A DNA stretch of 64,000 bases from Combretum micranthum (taxonomy: Eukaryota; Streptophyta; Magnoliopsida; Myrtales; Combretaceae), in NCBI GenBank assembly GCA_024138025.1, contig JAMXBD010003381.1:1-64000 (forward strand). Reading direction: 5' to 3'. A model generated the notes under the pieces. The model ran no database searches and had not been told where the DNA came from. It was given only the letters and a program-made list of their open reading frames with translations. Made by a program: the position numbers and the translations under genes. Positions 11,181 through 23,523 of this stretch are shown in pieces (within the stretch, counting starts at the first letter, position 1; every line of letters starts with the position of its first letter).

Positions 11181-13181
11181 ATGGCTCCAAGAAAATCTTC
11201 CGAATTCAATCCAAGGGTTTCAAATCTAAACCATCTAAAACCCCCGTTGAAATCTCTGTGGATTCTGACTCTCAACACAGTTCGAAATCATCTAAGGGTG
11301 TTCATGTTGAAACAACACCAAAGGCAACCGCGATAAGGTCTAAAGCATCTCAAGATCCTTCTTTGGCAAAGGATACTGAAAAAGAAGTGACTGAGGAAAA
11401 GAGTTCATCTGAGGAACTCGCTTCTGAATCCACTAAGGAAAAGGAAGTTGATAACGAAAGTGGTTCAGAATCGGATGCTGAATCAGAAGCTGATTCAGAC
11501 GCAAAATCAGAGAGTGCGAAAGCAAGCTCTGAATCTACCTCACCCTCTCCGTCTTTTCAGAAAAAGAAAGCTGACCCTAAGAAGGTATCAAAAAGGGGAA
11601 ATAAACAGAAGGAGGAAACCCTAAAACCTGTCAGGTTGGTTAAATCCAAAATCCACCCTTGTTCTTTTATCGATTTCCAATTCTTTGAAAAGAAAGGATT
11701 TTATGCTGGTTTTTGGCTAGACAGAATAGGAGCTAAAGGGTTGTGTGATTTACGCATTGATATAATTGGAGAATTAGTTGAAGAATTTTACAAGAATCTG
11801 AAATTTGAAAATGAGACATTGTTGATCTCGAAAGTTGGAGGAAAAAGGATCGTGGTCAATAGAAAGATGCTGATTGATTGTTTAGGTCTGTTAGATCATG
11901 GGGATGATCACGAGCTGATAACCTTAGGTAGAAATGAATCTATGCAACTCTTGAATGATGGCATTGGAAAGTTTCATGCCAAAGATATTTTCATTTCTGA
12001 ATTCGAGTTGTTGATAAGGTTGCTGCACAAGATTGTTATCGAGTGCATATTACCAAAGAAAGGAAGTCCTACTTCCATTTCTAAAGAGGAAGCAATCATT
12101 GTTCTGGGGATGAAGTTGCAAAAACAACTAGACTTGCCTAGGATTATCTTACGGCACATGTGGAGAAATAAAAAGCACATGATTTATGGAAACATAATCA
12201 TGAAAATTTTGCAAAAACATCATGTGAAGATGCCTAAGCATGTTCGTAGTCCTCAAATAATGAAGAAGATTGGTGATAAAGTGATTAAGCACATGAGTAT
12301 TTCGATAAAGGAGAAATTTTGGTACAGCATTGATGGAGCTTTCTATGTTCATCCGAAGAATCGCAAGAGAGAATTGACTCTCAAAAGAATCTTGGACGAA
12401 ATAGAAAAAGAGGATCCACATGGTGTTGAAAAATCAAAGAAGAGGAAATCTGATAAGGATGCCAAAGGAAAAGGGAAGGCTCCTGTTGCAGCAAAGAAGA
12501 GAAAAAGGGATTATGAGTTGGGGACTGGGAAGAAGTTTGAGATCAAAGAAGGGCAGACTGTTGAATCAGATTCTGATTCAGAGACTGAATCAGAGGGTAT
12601 TCCCTTGAAGCCACCAGGAGAGACGTCCCAACCTATCTCTCTCCAACAGATTGACAATCTCATTTCTTCTCGAATGGAAGCATTCTTGAAGAAATTTGAT
12701 TTGTCCTCTGTTCAAAAATCTCCTTTAGTCCTCCCCGCTCCTCAAGTGGAAACCACTCCATCTGAGCCAATTTCTGATCCTGTCTTTCCTACAACAACAC
12801 CTGGTTCATCATCTCCACCTCGCTGACATTCCTAAAGATCCAACATCCCATCCTGCTGGAATCCCTCATGTTGCTGATCCTGACTCCATTCCACCTACAG
12901 AGGATGTAGAGCAACCAGCAGAACATGTTCCTGAACCAACTCCACCAGTTGCTGATCCAATGGAACAAGTTCCTGCTACTGCTGAGGAAACCCCTGTTGC
13001 AGCTAAAGACATTCCTGTTGACCCTACTCCTGAACAACAAGCTGCGGTTTCTCTCCTATCCATCCCTCAACAATCCCCTGCTGAACAATCTCCAACTCCA
13101 ACTCCTGCTAAATTCTCTGGCAGGAAAAATCTCTGGCAAGGAAGAAAACATCTAGAAAGAAATAGAGTTTTATTTTTTTAA
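11181..13181 (+). pseudogene. Env-like ORF of Sirevirus-type element E (frameshifted)
   Basis: The ATG at 11181 opens MAPRKSSEF and is joined by an apparent one-base frameshift near 11215 to a 1.57 kb frame ending at 12826. A second shift leads to a Pro/Gln-rich tail up to about 13181. The N-terminal third is rich in Ser/Glu/Asp. A folded central part follows (about 11640-12330, beginning FFEKKGFYAGFWLDRIG and containing a Leu/Ile-rich stretch), then Lys-rich runs that look like nuclear signals (KKRKRD near 12500). The central part resembles the 'putative plant transposon protein' family found in Sirevirus third ORFs. I see no signal peptide or convincing membrane anchor, so an envelope role is not supported here. 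Its function is unknown. Confidence 0.7.
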
Positions 13182-13620
13182 CAGACAATTTCTCTTAGCA
13201 AATTTTCTACAATTGGTTTTCGGTTTGTATTGAAAATATTTTCTCTTTTGGATATTTTTGTGATATTTTCTGTTATAATCTCTATATTTCCTTGACTTGA
13301 ATGAATTTTATATGCATAAATTCAGGGGGAGTTACTTTTTTTCTGATAACAAAAAGGGGGAGAAGATATATGATGAAAAACAAATCTTAAGATATCAATA
13401 TAGTTTGTGCAATATGCTTATGATATGAGATTTGATTATATTTGTGAGTTAGTGATTGATCCGTAGTATGTATGAGTTTTGGTTAAATCTGATTATATTT
13501 GTGAGTTAGTGATTGATCCGTAGTATGTATGAGTTTTGGTTAAATCTGATATGTTTTTGATATATGATATTATATTTGTTTTTAATCATAAGGTTTTGTT
13601 ATCTTCAAAAAGGGGGAGAA
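13182..13620 (+). other. Element E 3' leader with repeated polypurine motifs and a 57 bp duplication
   Basis: Polypurine copies stand near 13324 (CAGGGGGAG), 13354 (AAAAAGGGGGAGAAG) and 13607-13620 (AAAAAGGGGGAGAA, directly before the LTR). Between them a 57 bp unit is duplicated head to tail (13434-13490 and 13491-13547, starting GATTATATTTGTGAGTT). Reiterated polypurine tracts are typical of Sireviruses. Confidence 0.8.
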
Positions 13621-15133
13621 TGTTGGAATCTCTCATAATATTTTGATGATAACAAAAAGGAGTAAAAGTCTTTTTAACAAATAAATAAAGTATAGCAATC
13701 AAAACCAAAACCAAAACCAAAATCAAAATATTTCATGATTGAACTAATCATCAGATTTTTTAGAATTTGTTCAGAAGGTAGTTCAGAGTCATTTTCAGAA
13801 GGTATTTCAGATTCATTTTCAGAAGGAAGATCAGAATCTAAATCTGTTCCAGAACAGAAGATGCACAGAATGTTGCGAATTTATTTATACCTTATCATCT
13901 GAAGGCCTGACTCCACGAAATGAATATATTTGGGTAGTATATTCATTTTGTTCCACTAAAGTTGGATAAAATATCCAAGGGGATTTATTTCATCAATTTT
14001 ATTATAAGTTACGTCTATTTAATTTTCTTGAGGAAGAAGATCGTCAGATTTTTATGTTTCACGTGGTCAACAAATTCCTAAAGATAAGGGATATATTTTA
14101 CCAAGTTCATGTTGGTTCAAATTTTCGAAACAAAGATCTTTTAAAGCTTATCTTCAAGATAAAGGATATCACTATTTTTATGGGATAGTTTGTTGAAGTA
14201 TTTATCCAAATTGTTATGGATAAACATATCAAGATATATGAGACATTATCAGATGACAGCATCAACGAAATTTGGATAAAGCTAAGAAGATTATTCGGGA
14301 TTGATCATACACGTAACAGACTCTTCAAAGGAGGGAATTTGCCAAGTCAAATATTTTCAATTGAGAAGAATTCGAATTGTTTTGAACGACTTCTTTGCTA
14401 GCCGTTGAGATAAAACAATATATAGAGGAAGCACAACAACAAGGAAGATATGAGAGAAGAACGAATCTTGCTCTAACTCTCTGTTGAAAGAAAAAGTCTT
14501 CGAGTGCATTTCTCTCAAAAGTCCTTGCGTTACAAAGTGTTCACAATATTTTTGAAAGATAGAATATATTTATTGTATTTCCTTGATTGAGTATCATTCA
14601 ATTTTTGAGTGAGATTGAGTGTTGCAAGTTATCTGTTAGACCAATTGTGTGTTATAGGATAACCGTGAGAATTGGGACAGAGTGTATTGTAGCCAAGAGG
14701 ATTGGCAAGACAAGCTTGTAACTTTTGATTTTGGATATAGTGGAACAAACCGGTGTGGAATACCGGGTCCCCAACGTGGAGTTGGAAGAGAGGACTGACG
14801 CTCGAGGCGGAACCTCTATAAATCGATTTGCATTCTTCTCTACCCTACTCTTTTTATTTTTGTGCAATTTATATTGAAGTATCTGATAAACTGTCACGTT
14901 TCAGAACCTGTTTCAGAGAGTACTTCAGAGAGTTGTCTGTATTCCGCATAAAATTAAATTTGATCTGTTTTGAATTAAAATAGATATACAAGTGTGATTA
15001 GTTTCTAAACAGCAAGTTTAATTAATTCTAAGTTTAATAAAGTAATCAAAAGGAAGTGAATTGAAAATTTCGAAAAGAATTTATTTTGTGAAAAAAGCAT
15101 CACCCCCCCTTGCTTACATTATTGGGACCAACA
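13621..15133 (+). repeat. Element E 3' LTR (1513 bp)
   Basis: It begins TGTTGGAATCTC right after the polypurine tract and ends GGGACCAACA. A block at 14740-14820 (CCGGGTCCCC ... GGCGGAACCTC) recurs in inverted form in LTR N at 62160-62240, which shows they are related. Confidence 0.88.
14417..14425 (+). promoter_or_regulatory. Candidate TATA box in element E LTR
   Basis: CAATATATAGAGG stands about 800 bp into the LTR. Position and sequence suit the LTR promoter. No transcript evidence is available. Confidence 0.4.
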
Positions 15134-15900
15134 CCGTCCATATAAGGCTTCGTATGGTGGCATCTGAATAGTTGAGTGGTAGCTATTGTTGTAAGCAAAC
15201 TCGATGAGAGGTATGTGGTTATCCTAGCTTCCTTTAAATTCCAGCACACGGGCTCTTAACATGTCTTCCAGGGTTTGGCTTGTCCGCTCAGGACTATCCA
15301 TCGGTTTGAGGGTGGTATGCCGTACTGAAGTGTAGTTTGGTACCCAAGCTCTTGTGTAGACTTGTCCATATCTTAGACAAAAATCTCAAGTCTCTATCTG
15401 AAATAATCACTGCTGGTATGCCGTATAGCAGCACAATCTCTCGAATGTAAATCTTAGCCAGCTTGTCCATTGAATAAGTCATGTTTATGGGTAAGAAGTG
15501 TGCTGACTTAGTTAACCGATCCACTATTACCCATACGGCATCACAACCCAAAGAAGTATTTGGAAAACCACTCACAAAGTCCATGGATATCTGATCCCAC
15601 TTCCATTCGGGGATGGGTAAAGGCTTCAACAATCCTCTGGCCTTTGATGTTCCTCTTTCACTTATTGATAAACTAGACACTTCATTACATATTTATTATA
15701 TCCCTCTTGATGCCATTTCACCAATAGTGGCTTTTTAAGTCCTGGTACATCTCGGTACCTCCAGGATGCATAGTATAACCAGAGTTGTGGGCTTCACTCA
15801 TTACCTCTTTTCTTAATCTCCATCTTCCGACACTCATAACCTTCCCTTCATTCTAATCACATCCTCATCATCTATTGCAAAGTCTAGTATTTCCTCGCTT
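15134..15900 (-). pseudogene. pol: Integrase of element B, C-terminus missing
   Basis: The catalytic core is open at 15680-15294, with the first Asp in SMDFVSGFP, the second in ISDRDLRF, and VDRLTKSAHFLPI between. A stop falls just after TAYHPQTDG. Beyond it, in another frame, come codons resembling the conserved NNSYHSTIQM and YEALYG region, up to 15134 where the Sirevirus LTR begins. A degenerate zinc-binding region lies upstream (about 15700-15850). Integrase inserts the cDNA into chromosomes. The chromodomain expected in this lineage would lie beyond the insertion, outside the window. Confidence 0.8.
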
Positions 15901-16109
15901 GGGTTTCCTTTTTAATCCTTTGTATTATTTCGTTATACCTTTGGGCTCTTTAATTCTGTCAATCAAGGTTGGTTCCAATACCAGATTAGCTATCTCAGCT
16001 TGCAATTGGTCTATGAACTTCCTCAACTTCTCAAAATCTCTAATCAGATCTCTTTGGCTCGTGATTAAAGTAGCTACTTCCCATATTTTTCCGACTTAAG
16101 GCATCTGCA

Positions 16110-17254
16110 ACTGCATTAACTCTTCCCTGAACAGTAGTTTATTCCCAGATCGTAGTCTTTTATCAGTTCCAACCATCTCCTCTGCCTCATGTTCAGTTCC
16201 TTTTGTGTGAACAAATAACTTAAGATCTTGTGATCCGTGTATACTTCTTATTTCCATATAAATAATGTCTCCAAAGTTTTAAGGCGAAGACAACCGCAGC
16301 CAACTCTAGATCATGCGTAGGGTAGTTTTTCTCATGGTGTCTTAACTATCGAGAGGCGTAGGCAATAACCTTTCCTTCTTGGATTAGTACACATCCAAGG
16401 CCATTCCTTGAAGCGTCACTATACACCGTATAAGGCTTTTCTGGGTCTGGCAGAACTAAGATCAGTACTGATACCAACCATTGTTTCAATTCTTGGAAAC
16501 TCTGTTCTCTTTTACCTGTCCAAACAAACTTTTCATTCTTTTATGTCAATTGAGTCAGTAGTTTAGCTATCTTTGAAAAATCTTTCACAAACTTGCGATA
16601 GTAGCCAGCCAATCCCAAGAAACTTCTCACCTCGATAACTGTTTGTGGCTGTTTCCACTCCACTACAGCCTTAATCTTTTCGGGGTCAACAGATATCCCC
16701 TCTCTTGTTGCAACATGTCCAAGAAAAGATATCTTATCTAACCAAAAATTACATTTGGATAATTTTGCGTACAACTTGTTTTCTCTCAAAGTTTGCAATG
16801 CCATCCGAAGGTGCTCCTCATGTTGTTCCTTAGTCTTGAAATATATCAAAATATCATCAATGAAGATGATTACACGCTTGTCCAAAAGTGGCTTGTAGAC
16901 CTGTTCATAAGATCCATAAATGCCGCTAGTGCATTGGTTAGTCCAAATGACATCACCAGAAACTCGTAATGTCCATAACGAGTACGGAAGCCGTCTTTGG
17001 TACATCCTTAGGCTTAATTCGTGACTGATGATATCCTGAACGCAGATCAATGAGTGAGAATACGCACGCTGCTTCTAGCTGATCAAACAAATCATCAATC
17101 CTTGGTAAGGGGTATCGATTCTTGATGGTTACCTTATTTAGCTCACGATAATCGATACATAACCTCATAGATCCATCCTTCTTCTTTATAAATAGAATAG
17201 GTACGCTCCATGGCGACACACTTGGTCTTATGAATTTCTTATCCAAGAGTTCTT
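16110..17254 (-). pseudogene. pol: Reverse transcriptase (main part) and RNase H of element B
   Basis: The frame resumes at 17254 at the edge of solo LTR F with [14 protein letters not shown], then [30 protein letters not shown] frameshift near 16960-17040 follows. It continues with the catalytic FIDD box ([12 protein letters not shown], near 16870) and FLGLAGYYRKFV. The RNase H region (about 16540-16110) is recognisable by YSDAS and VIAYASR but carries stops. The product would be inactive. The DNA is about as AT-rich as the surroundings. Confidence 0.85.
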
Positions 17255-20200
17255 TGTCACGCCCCAAGGGTACCCTAGTAGTAGTAAACAAGTTACACTT
17301 GCACACCATTACTAGATTACCTTCAGAGAATAACAGGTTTTCAAAACAACAGGATCTTTTTAGTTGCTTGATAAGAAATAACAAATATATGAGAGAAATG
17401 ACTTAGTGAATAAACATTACAAACTATTACAAACCATATAGCTCCTTTGAAATACACAACTAAATAATCTAATCTAATATTACATAACCATCCCACTAAA
17501 ATAGATCTGTAGACTTCTAGCTTCAAAGCTCTTACTGGAGCCATATTCCTGGATGTAACTAACCAAGGTCGTAAAGTGAACCTGAAAAGACTGTAGGAGT
17601 ATGAGCGAAACCACAGCTCAGTGAATAACCAGACATACCATACATCACACAAGTCATTAACAAATCATATGCAATGCAAGCACTCAACCATATGCACAGA
17701 TACAAGTTTGGATGATCTAGAATCCAAACAGGAAAAAGATTTACGCCCTCTTTTTAATGGGTTGAAGAACCAAATCTTAATGACCCACCTGCCCAGGAGA
17801 GACTAAGTACACAAGAGCATCAACAATTTCTCATTTTAAGTTATCACTCTTAATGTAGTTGATTAAACTGACCAGCTCTTTTAACTTCCTTAGAAACTCC
17901 TAAGCATTAATCATTTCAAAGCGATTCTATGGGCGACGTTCTTCGGTGCCTTTTAGTTCCTCATAGGACCGCCAGACCAAAGAGAACCTGGAAGACTCAC
18001 ACATTAGATCAACCAAGCAAAAACAGAGATCCGAATATTTAATACGTAGCAGGTTGTCACAACCATATGCAATAATGCAATTCGTGCAATGCATGTTCTT
18101 ATTATTTTGTTAAGTCAAAAAGTTTAATCAATTTCGAGGTGACCATACATTACACACAATCATCATTATACTACTGCACAACACCAATCATTGCATTATC
18201 GCTTGTATAAAGATATTTTAACAATCATACAATCAGATCATATCATACTTTCAACAAACATTCATTTGATTATCTTGCATTACATATTTGTCTATTTACA
18301 ATCACAACCAGTACAATATGACTGAATTACTCACCTGCTCATACTACCTCAATCGTAGTAATCCAGTGGTAGATCCTCTAGGGAGTCAAAGTCACCTATT
18401 TAAAACAAAGTATTTATCAATACAATCTAACTAAATTCCTATATGTGCTTTGTGTCCTAAACTCGATATTCTGGTAATTATTATTGCTTAGCGTAGTTGT
18501 GTTTCTCTTATTTTATCTCGCATAATTGTTTGGTTATTTTTAGAAGTCACATTACTTAAGAAATTAGCTTATTTCAATTTCCATTCTTATCTATTTTATC
18601 TAGTTAAAACAAATATTATACTAATATTACTTTAATTAATACTAATTATTTTCTTAATTCTAGGGTTTCAAAAGTTATTAGACGTTAATTCTAAATAGAC
18701 TTAAATACTTGTATTATAGTCACTATCTAATACATATTTGTATATCATACATATATACTTAGTAGATATATTATATATATAGATATAATTTCGGTTTAGG
18801 TCAGAAAAACTTTCGTTGGAGAAATTTTGGCTGTACGCCGGCTCAAGGCCACCGGCCTTCATTCCCAGGTGCCGGTGTAAAATTGTTTTCGAAGAAAATT
18901 TCATATAGAGTGCACCGGTGTTGAAGGCTGCCGGCTTTCAACATACGCCGGCTCTACGCAATCGGCGTAGATCTCTAGGAAGCCGGCTTACATTCATGTT
19001 TTACGTGAAAATTATTTTACGTAGCCTCTGATCAGTATAAGCCGCCGGCCTATCCATGTAAGCCGCCGGCGTTCAGCGTTTACACTGCCGGCCTTGAGAC
19101 AGTGTTGCACTGTTCATCATCTTCCTCCTCGGTTCGATTCTTTTTCTTTGATTTTTATACGTTAAAAACTTTACTAAACCGTTTGTAAGTGTTTATATAC
19201 TTTATATAAGAGCATAAAACAACTTTCAACACGTTTAAAAAAAACATATATCTGTAGATCTCGATTCTTAAATCATAAAGCTAGGGTTTTGGAGTTTTAC
19301 CTTATTGGAGCTCGTTTAATGTAATCCGAAGCTTGTGATTGTGTTTATTAAGTTCCTAAGATAATTTTAAGTCAGATACAATCCATATATTTGAACGAAA
19401 ATCCTTTCAATCATGTCAACTTATCTTTGAGCTCGTTTTTGAGTTTTTTTGGCTTTGTTTTTCCTTTGATCCAAGTTTGTATATTTTGATATGTTTGTTC
19501 ATCGTTTTCAGTTCGTTTTAGTTGTTGTTTGGGAGTATTTTCGTGCTAGAAGATGTTGAGGAATTATGGAGTTTGTTTGCTTCTCCATTATGGTTATTAA
19601 ACCTTCATATATATAGAAAGAAGGAAGGAGGATGATGTTGCGGCTGCTCCTTCGATTTTCCTCCGATTCTTCCTCCAATTTGATGTCTCTTGCTGTTGTT
19701 TTCATTTCATTAAATGCTGAGGTGATTTGTCTTCATATGATAGGTTGTTGAGATTGATTTGTTGACTTGGATTTGCATTATTGAGCCATATTTCGGCTCT
19801 TTTTCCTCCACAATTTGCACCGAATGCAGCAGCAAAAACTATTTATATATAATAATATTATATTAGTTTATTTATTTATTAAATTTTGAGTTAATTATAC
19901 GAGTTATAAGGGTATAGATTAACTAATATTTGGAAGTTTTTGTACAAAATATGTGTATAAATTTATACAAAACACTTAGATTTTCAAATAATACAAATTT
20001 AGGTTATATATATACGTGTTAGTTAATCATTCGTATAATTTTATCTCCCGTGATTTGGATTTCTTAAGCTCGTTAGGTCAATTTTTGTTTCAGACCTCAA
20101 TAGCTTAAGAAAACTCGGTTTAAAACAATAGCGTGATCCGATTATTTATTTGGAGTTTAGATTTTGAGTTATTTGACAGTTTATATTTTCGTTGTGTATT

Positions 20201-20703
20201 TAAAATCTTAATGATTCATTTTTAGATCATCGTTTTCTGTTTAGGAGCCTAAATAATCATTTATGCAGTATTGGACTTAATACAGAACCCAGACTATACA
20301 TATATCTTTAGTTTTGATACTGAACGTGAATTCTTATTAGTAGCTTTTAATTTTAACTAAAAATCTCGAATTTAGGGTTTAAGTCTAAAAATAAACTCAT
20401 TACTACTCGTTATTCTCATCTCGAATCATTATCGGGATCAAAAATAATCATTTAATCTCTATATTCATAATTTCTATTTAAATCTATTTGTATATTAGGT
20501 TTCGGGTCTAAATTTTAGATCATATCTTGAATTATTTATTCTAGATACAAGATCTCGTTTTCGGTATTAACTAGGGTTAAATAATTCCTTTATTCGGTTC
20601 CTAAATTCTTCATTTATCCAAAATCTAAATATTAATCTATTATCTAGTTCATGAAATCTATTATAAAGTCTTGTACTAATGTGGAAAATTCCCGGGGTTT
20701 ACA
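17255..20703 (-). mobile_element. Solo LTR F (3449 bp) in element B reverse transcriptase
   Basis: On the minus strand it runs from TGTAAACCCCGGG at 20703 to GGGGCGTGACA at 17255. The flanking 5 bp TTCTT is present on both sides (17250-17254 and 20704-20708). No internal region is present, so it arose by LTR-LTR recombination. The host RT frame resumes on each side at the duplication. It contains no plausible gene. A cluster of CCGG/GCCGGC words lies at 18830-19100. Confidence 0.93.
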
Positions 20704-20826
20704 TTCTTGTAGTTGGATCTTTAGCTCTTTTAGCTTAGCCAGTGCCATCCGGTATGGTGCCTTAGATATTGGTTCGATATCTAGAGCCAAAACAATCTTA
20801 AAGTCAATTTCTCTTTTCGATGGCAA
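20704..20826 (-). pseudogene. pol: N-terminal reverse transcriptase piece of element B
   Basis: The codons for KREIDFKI, EPISKAPYRMA and LKELKIQLQ are the conserved segment just before the RT catalytic domain. The frame is cut at 20704 by solo LTR F; the downstream part starts at 17254. Confidence 0.85.
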
Positions 20827-20838
20827 CCTAGGTAAGAT

Positions 20839-21361
20839 TTATGGAAACACATCCAAGTATTCGTTTACCACTGGTATATCCTTTTCCTCCCGAGTTTCCT
20901 CCTCATTCAGAATACCTTCGATAGGCACTATCTCTTCATCTTCCATCATCAATTCAAAAGAATTTAACCCAAACTTTCTTGGAACTATGGTTTCTCCTAC
21001 GAACTCCACTCCTTCTCCCGATTGATCATAGGAACTTACCATCCTCTTTTGGCAATCTACTACAGCTCTGACCTTGCTTAACCAGTTCATCCCAAGAATA
21101 ACTTCATACTTATTCATCTCCAACACTATCAAATCACTCTTGAGTGATGCCCTTGAATCTCCAATGGCAATCCTTTATTACTTCCCGAGTTGACACTACA
21201 CTTCCGGTGGGTGTTTTAATTCTTAGGCTCACAGTAGTTGTGACTATATGTAATCTAAGTCGCCCAGCCAAACTAGTGGTGACGAACGAGTGGGTCGCTC
21301 CCGTGTCAAACAAAACATAAGCCTCAATTTCATTCACCCGTATGTGCCCTGTGGTCAACAA
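20839..21361 (-). pseudogene. pol: Aspartic protease region of element B
   Basis: Two consecutive minus-strand frames carry the retroviral-type protease. The catalytic motif is VLFDTGATHSFV, with DTGA near 21300. Past a frameshift at about 21133 follows the flap-to-C-terminal part with EVILGMNWL, and then an acidic linker. The protease cuts the Gag-Pol polyprotein. The active-site triad is kept; the frame is broken once between the halves. An alternative is that the shift is a sequencing error. Confidence 0.85.
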
Positions 21362-21503
21362 ACATCCATCACTACTCGATCCTAAAACACTCTCACTGCT
21401 ACCTATTTAGGGGTTTTAGATTCCAACTTTCCCCTATACAAATTTTAATTCCTTACAAAAAAATTGTTAAATAAAGAGCTTTCAACTTAAGAGGGTTTTG
21501 TTA

Positions 21504-22775
21504 CTAACCTATCACTAGGCTGCTATCCACGCCGTCTCCTTGGTCCATGGCGGCTAACTCCACCTCCTCATCATCATCCTTCTCGACCATCCACTGGCCC
21601 TCAAAGTTATAGAGTCTCATCCCATGCATAAATGATGCTGCACAGCTCCCGCTTTTACTCCCTGATCTCATAGGGTTGGCATTGCTCGAAGTCCCAAACG
21701 GTCGAGCGGCCACACTTTTCCTTTGAGAGCATTCAGAGGCCAAATGCCTCTTCTCTTTACAAATGAAGCAAGTCACGACCATTTTCTTTGGACATGTATA
21801 AACCATATGGCCAGACTCACCACAAAAGTAACACTTATTTCTCAACTGCGGGCACTGCCTAGGGACATGCGCCTCCTTGCACTTCCAGCAAGTGACACTG
21901 GCCTTTAATTGATTCGGCCTCCCACTACCATTGTCCTTGAATCCATGATATGGCTTGTACCTCTTTCCTTTAAACCCTGAACTCGAGGCATCAAACGGCC
22001 TCCTTCCAAACACTCTTTTGTCAGGTTCCTGGTATTTCCTTTTCCTGGCTCCCTCAATCACTTGAGCCTTTTCTACCAATTCTGGGTAGGTTCTCACTCC
22101 AAATTCTTCCATTTTGATTCTTAATTTCTCATCCAGAACTCCCAGAAATACTTGTTTCTTTAACTCCTCACTGTCCCCAAAGGATTCAGGAGCATACTGT
22201 AGCAGGTGTGTAAACTCTGTCTCATACTGTTCCACAGTCCTTCCCTTTTGCTTGACATGTAAGAAGTCTCCACTGTATTTCACTCTTAGACATGACGGAA
22301 AATAATTCTTCAAGAATTACCGACAGAAGGATTCCCATGTAACGGGTGGAGCTAAGCTTCTTCTCTTAAAGTCCCACTAGACCCTTGCATTATATCTCAA
22401 CATATATGTCTTGTATTCCAATTGCAGTAGGGTGGAATCTTGTAAGCGGCAAAGGAGCGCTCAATCTGAGCCAGCCAATCCTTGACCTCATCGGACTTAC
22501 GAATGCCCCGTCAAAATACCGGTTACTCTTGATAAAGTCTGGTAAGGAGCTTCGATGAGTCCTTCTGTATGGTGGAGGTGGGTGGTAAAGATGCTTGTAA
22601 GAGTGCTCATCTTGTGGAATAGGTGCCTCAGCAATCCTTCCCAGTGATCTGCGGGTGGTAGGGGTAGCAGAGCAGAATCCCTGACACTTTGTCCTTGATG
22701 TGGGTTCTGATTTTGATTTTGGTTCTGGATGAATGTGTTTAAAAGATTAGCCAATTGCCCAATCGCATTCATCAT
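21504..22775 (-). pseudogene. gag: Gag of element B (capsid and three zinc knuckles)
   Basis: The N-terminal piece is 22775-22497 (MMNAIGQLANLLNTFIQ, then an Asn/Gln run). After a frameshifted stretch, a 269-codon frame (22313-21504) carries the capsid end (VEQYETEFTHLLQYAP, LRIKMEEFG), a basic linker and three zinc knuckles: CWKCKEAHVPRQC (C-x2-C-x3-H-x4-C), CYFCGESGHMVYTC and CFICKEKRHLASEC. Gag binds the genomic RNA and forms the particle. The knuckles are intact, but the N-terminal half is broken. Confidence 0.88.
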
Positions 22776-23523
22776 GTCATTTTGTGGATTCTGGGGGCTA
22801 CTCCCTGTTGGTTTGGTTGAAGTTATAGCTGGTTAGTCGGCTTCGTTCGGGAGAGGTTCTTGCTCCGATTTCAAATCCGTCGGTTTCGTCTATTTGCACA
22901 TTATTTAGTAACTTTTAGTGTCTTTTCAATGTTTTCAATTTTGTAAAAGTTAATTCGTTAAACAAGGTTCGTAACTTTAAAAAAATTCGAGAAATCAAAA
23001 TTTCTGAACGTAAATCAATCTTATAAAACTTCATATAATCATAGGGAAACCATAAAATAGAAGAACTCATACATAAAGAAATAAATTCACAAGTTCAGAA
23101 TAATGACATGAATAAATGGGTGCTCATGCGACTATATGTGGCTAATGCCATTCATAGCTAATGCATGACGTACTTGATCATAAAAGAATCATAACTTCTT
23201 TCATTTGAAATAAACATGACCCTTCATTACTTTCGCAAGCCATACAAGGAATTACATTGGAAATTTTCAGCTTACAAAATTTGGCAAGCTACATTCTAGT
23301 TCTAGTCTTAAACATCTTTTTCCTAGCCAAGAACAAAACAAGATACAAGAAAAAGAAAAGAACAAAATACTAAACTGTCTAAAGAAACCTAAGGCAAATT
23401 GGCATCCCGCATTGTACTACAAAGAAAGAAAAGATTCCATTTTGGACTCTATGGGTGAGCTATCTTTCCACATCTCACTCATCACTTGAATCATCAAGGG
23501 TCAAACTAGGGAGTCGTCCCCTA
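22776..23523. other. Non-coding leader between upstream ORF and gag of element B
   Basis: This is AT-rich DNA with no coding frame or motif that I can support on either strand. It is the untranslated stretch before gag on the minus strand. Confidence 0.5.

Larger units (their letters stand above)
9134..15133 (+). mobile_element. Element E: 3' part of a Sirevirus-type Ty1/copia element
   Basis: The plus strand carries copia reverse transcriptase and RNase H, then an extra env-like ORF, then several AAAGGGGGAGA polypurine motifs, then a 1513 bp 3' LTR with TGTTGG...CCAACA ends. A downstream env-like ORF plus multiple polypurine copies is the hallmark of Sireviruses. The 5' LTR, gag, protease and integrase are not in the window; element A separates this part from the rest. 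The 3' LTR abuts the integrase of element B at 15134, so E inserted into B. The TSD on this side would be CCGTC (15134-15138). Confidence 0.85.

Noticed and set aside
20651..21025. 124-codon plus-strand ORF
   Set aside because: It is antisense to the element B protease and RT, a shadow frame crossing the F junction.
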